Below, in pieces: positions 63,299 to 64,000 of a stretch of 64,000 bases of DNA. The notes beneath the pieces were generated by a model. It did not search any database and was not told the origin of the DNA. It worked only from the letters and a program-made list of their open reading frames with translations. This stretch comes from Photobacterium gaetbulicola Gung47 (lineage in GTDB: Bacteria; Pseudomonadota; Gammaproteobacteria; Enterobacterales; Vibrionaceae). The stretch spans positions 1,054,001 through 1,118,000 of the forward strand of contig CP005974.1 in the NCBI GenBank assembly GCA_000940995.1, given 5' to 3'. The stretch's first letter is position 1. Each line of letters begins with the position of its first letter. The position numbers and the translations under genes are program-made.

Positions 63299-64000
63299 TT
63301 ATTTCTCTATCGACGTGGCACGCTCAAGCACCGAGCTCGGGAAGGTGATACCCAGCAGGTCGGCGGCTTTCTGGTTGAGGGCTAAATCGGATCCCTTGGC
63401 GACTTTTACCGGAAGATCAGACACTTTTTTGCCCTTCAGCAAGGCATCGACATAATCCGCCGTTTGGACACCGACTTGGTAGTAGTCGAAGCCAAGGGCT
63501 GCTAAGGCACCGTTGGCAATGTAGGTGGTCGAAGCGCCGACAATGGGGGTGTTCGCTTGGTTTGCGGCATTGACCAGCCCATCGATGGCACTGGCCACGG
63601 TGTTATCGGTCGGGGCATAAATCACATCGGCTTTTGACGCTACAATTTGGGCGGCGGATTGGACATCGGCGCTTTTCAGGGCCGTCCCCTCGACAACGGT
63701 AAGTCCTCGGTCCTCGGCGGCAGCACGGAGCAGCTCCACCAGGGCGACGGCATTGGCTTCACCCGGGTTGAACACGACCCCTATACTTTTTATTTCAGGC
63801 AGCAGCTCCTGCATCAAGGCAACGTGCTGGGCGACAGGGGAAAGGTCGGACAAGCCGGTGACATTGCGGGCAGGTTTGTCCATGTCTTTGACCAGCTTGG
63901 CACCAACCGGATCAGTCACCGCGGTGAAAACCACAGGGATCGAGCGGGTTGATGCGGCCAGGGCCTGTGCGGTTGGGGTGGCGATCCCGACCAGAACGTC
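63299..64000 (-). CDS. ABC transporter substrate-binding protein, 5' end outside window
   Basis: C-terminal 233 residues of a periplasmic binding protein of the TrpX/ABC_sub_bind family. The frame is open to the last base (DVLVGIATPTAQALAAS in the final bases). Seen are VVFTAVTDPVGAKLV, IKSIGVVFNPGEANAV, and DVIYAPTDNTVASAID in the second lobe. It is the first gene of the transporter operon; the signal peptide must lie beyond the window. Confidence 0.9.
   Translation of the reverse strand, partial: DVLVGIATPTAQALAASTRSIPVVFTAVTDPVGAKLVKDMDKPARNVTGLSDLSPVAQHVALMQELLPEIKSIGVVFNPGEANAVALVELLRAAAEDRGLTVVEGTALKSADVQSAAQIVASKADVIYAPTDNTVASAIDGLVNAANQANTPIVGASTTYIANGALAALGFDYYQVGVQTADYVDALLKGKKVSDLPVKVAKGSDLALNQKAADLLGITFPSSVLERATSIEK

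Overview
The window is ordinary chromosome of a gamma-proteobacterium of the family Vibrionaceae, most likely Photobacterium or a close relative. The basis is the gene set and gene order: lptE-leuS-ybeL, lnt-corC-ybeY-ybeZ-miaB, mtgA/ubiF, a Leu/Gln/Met tRNA cluster, ychF-pth-prs-ispE-lolB, hemA-prfA-prmC-sirB2-sirB1-kdsA, a Vibrio-type NutA 5'-nucleotidase, and yfbV-ackA-pta. The genus is inference. No plasmid, phage, integrase or IS transposase was seen; the only mobile element is a group II intron.

Layout. 1-11.4 kb: envelope and translation housekeeping on the minus strand (LptE, LeuS, a SYLF protein, Lnt, CorC, YbeY, YbeZ, MiaB, MtgA), with ybeL as the plus-strand exception. 11.5-14.7 kb: ubiF, then 14 minus-strand tRNA genes (7 Leu-UAG, 4 Gln-UUG, 3 elongator Met) behind one strong promoter with a GC-rich discriminator. 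14.9-19.3 kb: ychF, pth, prs, ispE and lolB. 19.5-24.9 kb: hemA to kdsA, an operon for tetrapyrrole entry, peptide release and KDO synthesis. 25-35.3 kb: a more variable stretch with an amino-acid permease, a Cache-domain chemoreceptor, an NhaC-type antiporter, NutA, YbaK, a LysR regulator beside a LysE exporter, SmrA and a 46-residue DUF3149 protein.

35.6-36.95 kb is the most unusual part. It holds four normal tRNA-Pro(UGG) genes and six tRNA-Pro-like units of 103-106 nt, all joined by near-identical spacers of about 43 nt. Every variant unit carries two structured insertions, one replacing the anticodon arm and one splitting the T loop, and most keep near-normal acceptor and D arms. Differences between copies partly preserve pairing in the inserted hairpins.

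37-42.6 kb: a TraB/GumN protein, a copper export module (CopA with four metal-binding domains, a coupled 40-residue membrane peptide, and divergent CueR with two CueR-like dyads) and YbbN. 42.7-47.7 kb: a 22-residue peptide gene with its own terminator, then ybbO, tesA, ybbA and ybbP. 47.8-51.8 kb: yfcH and yfcE, separated by a tight four-gene operon of two DUF1538 membrane proteins, a P-II-like protein and a CBS-pair protein; it looks like a nucleotide- or energy-regulated transport system of unknown substrate. 52-60.2 kb: fermentation genes (FocA, a DcuB-like carrier, Pta, AckA). A group IIC intron with a frameshifted reverse transcriptase sits directly behind the focA terminator. 60.5-64 kb: yfbV, a DUF6172 protein and an ABC transporter of the TrpX/LivH/LivF type that runs off the window.

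All calls come from reading the sequence and from remembered family features; no database search was run. Several starts were moved inward from the longest open frame on ribosome-binding-site or family-length grounds, as stated in each entry.
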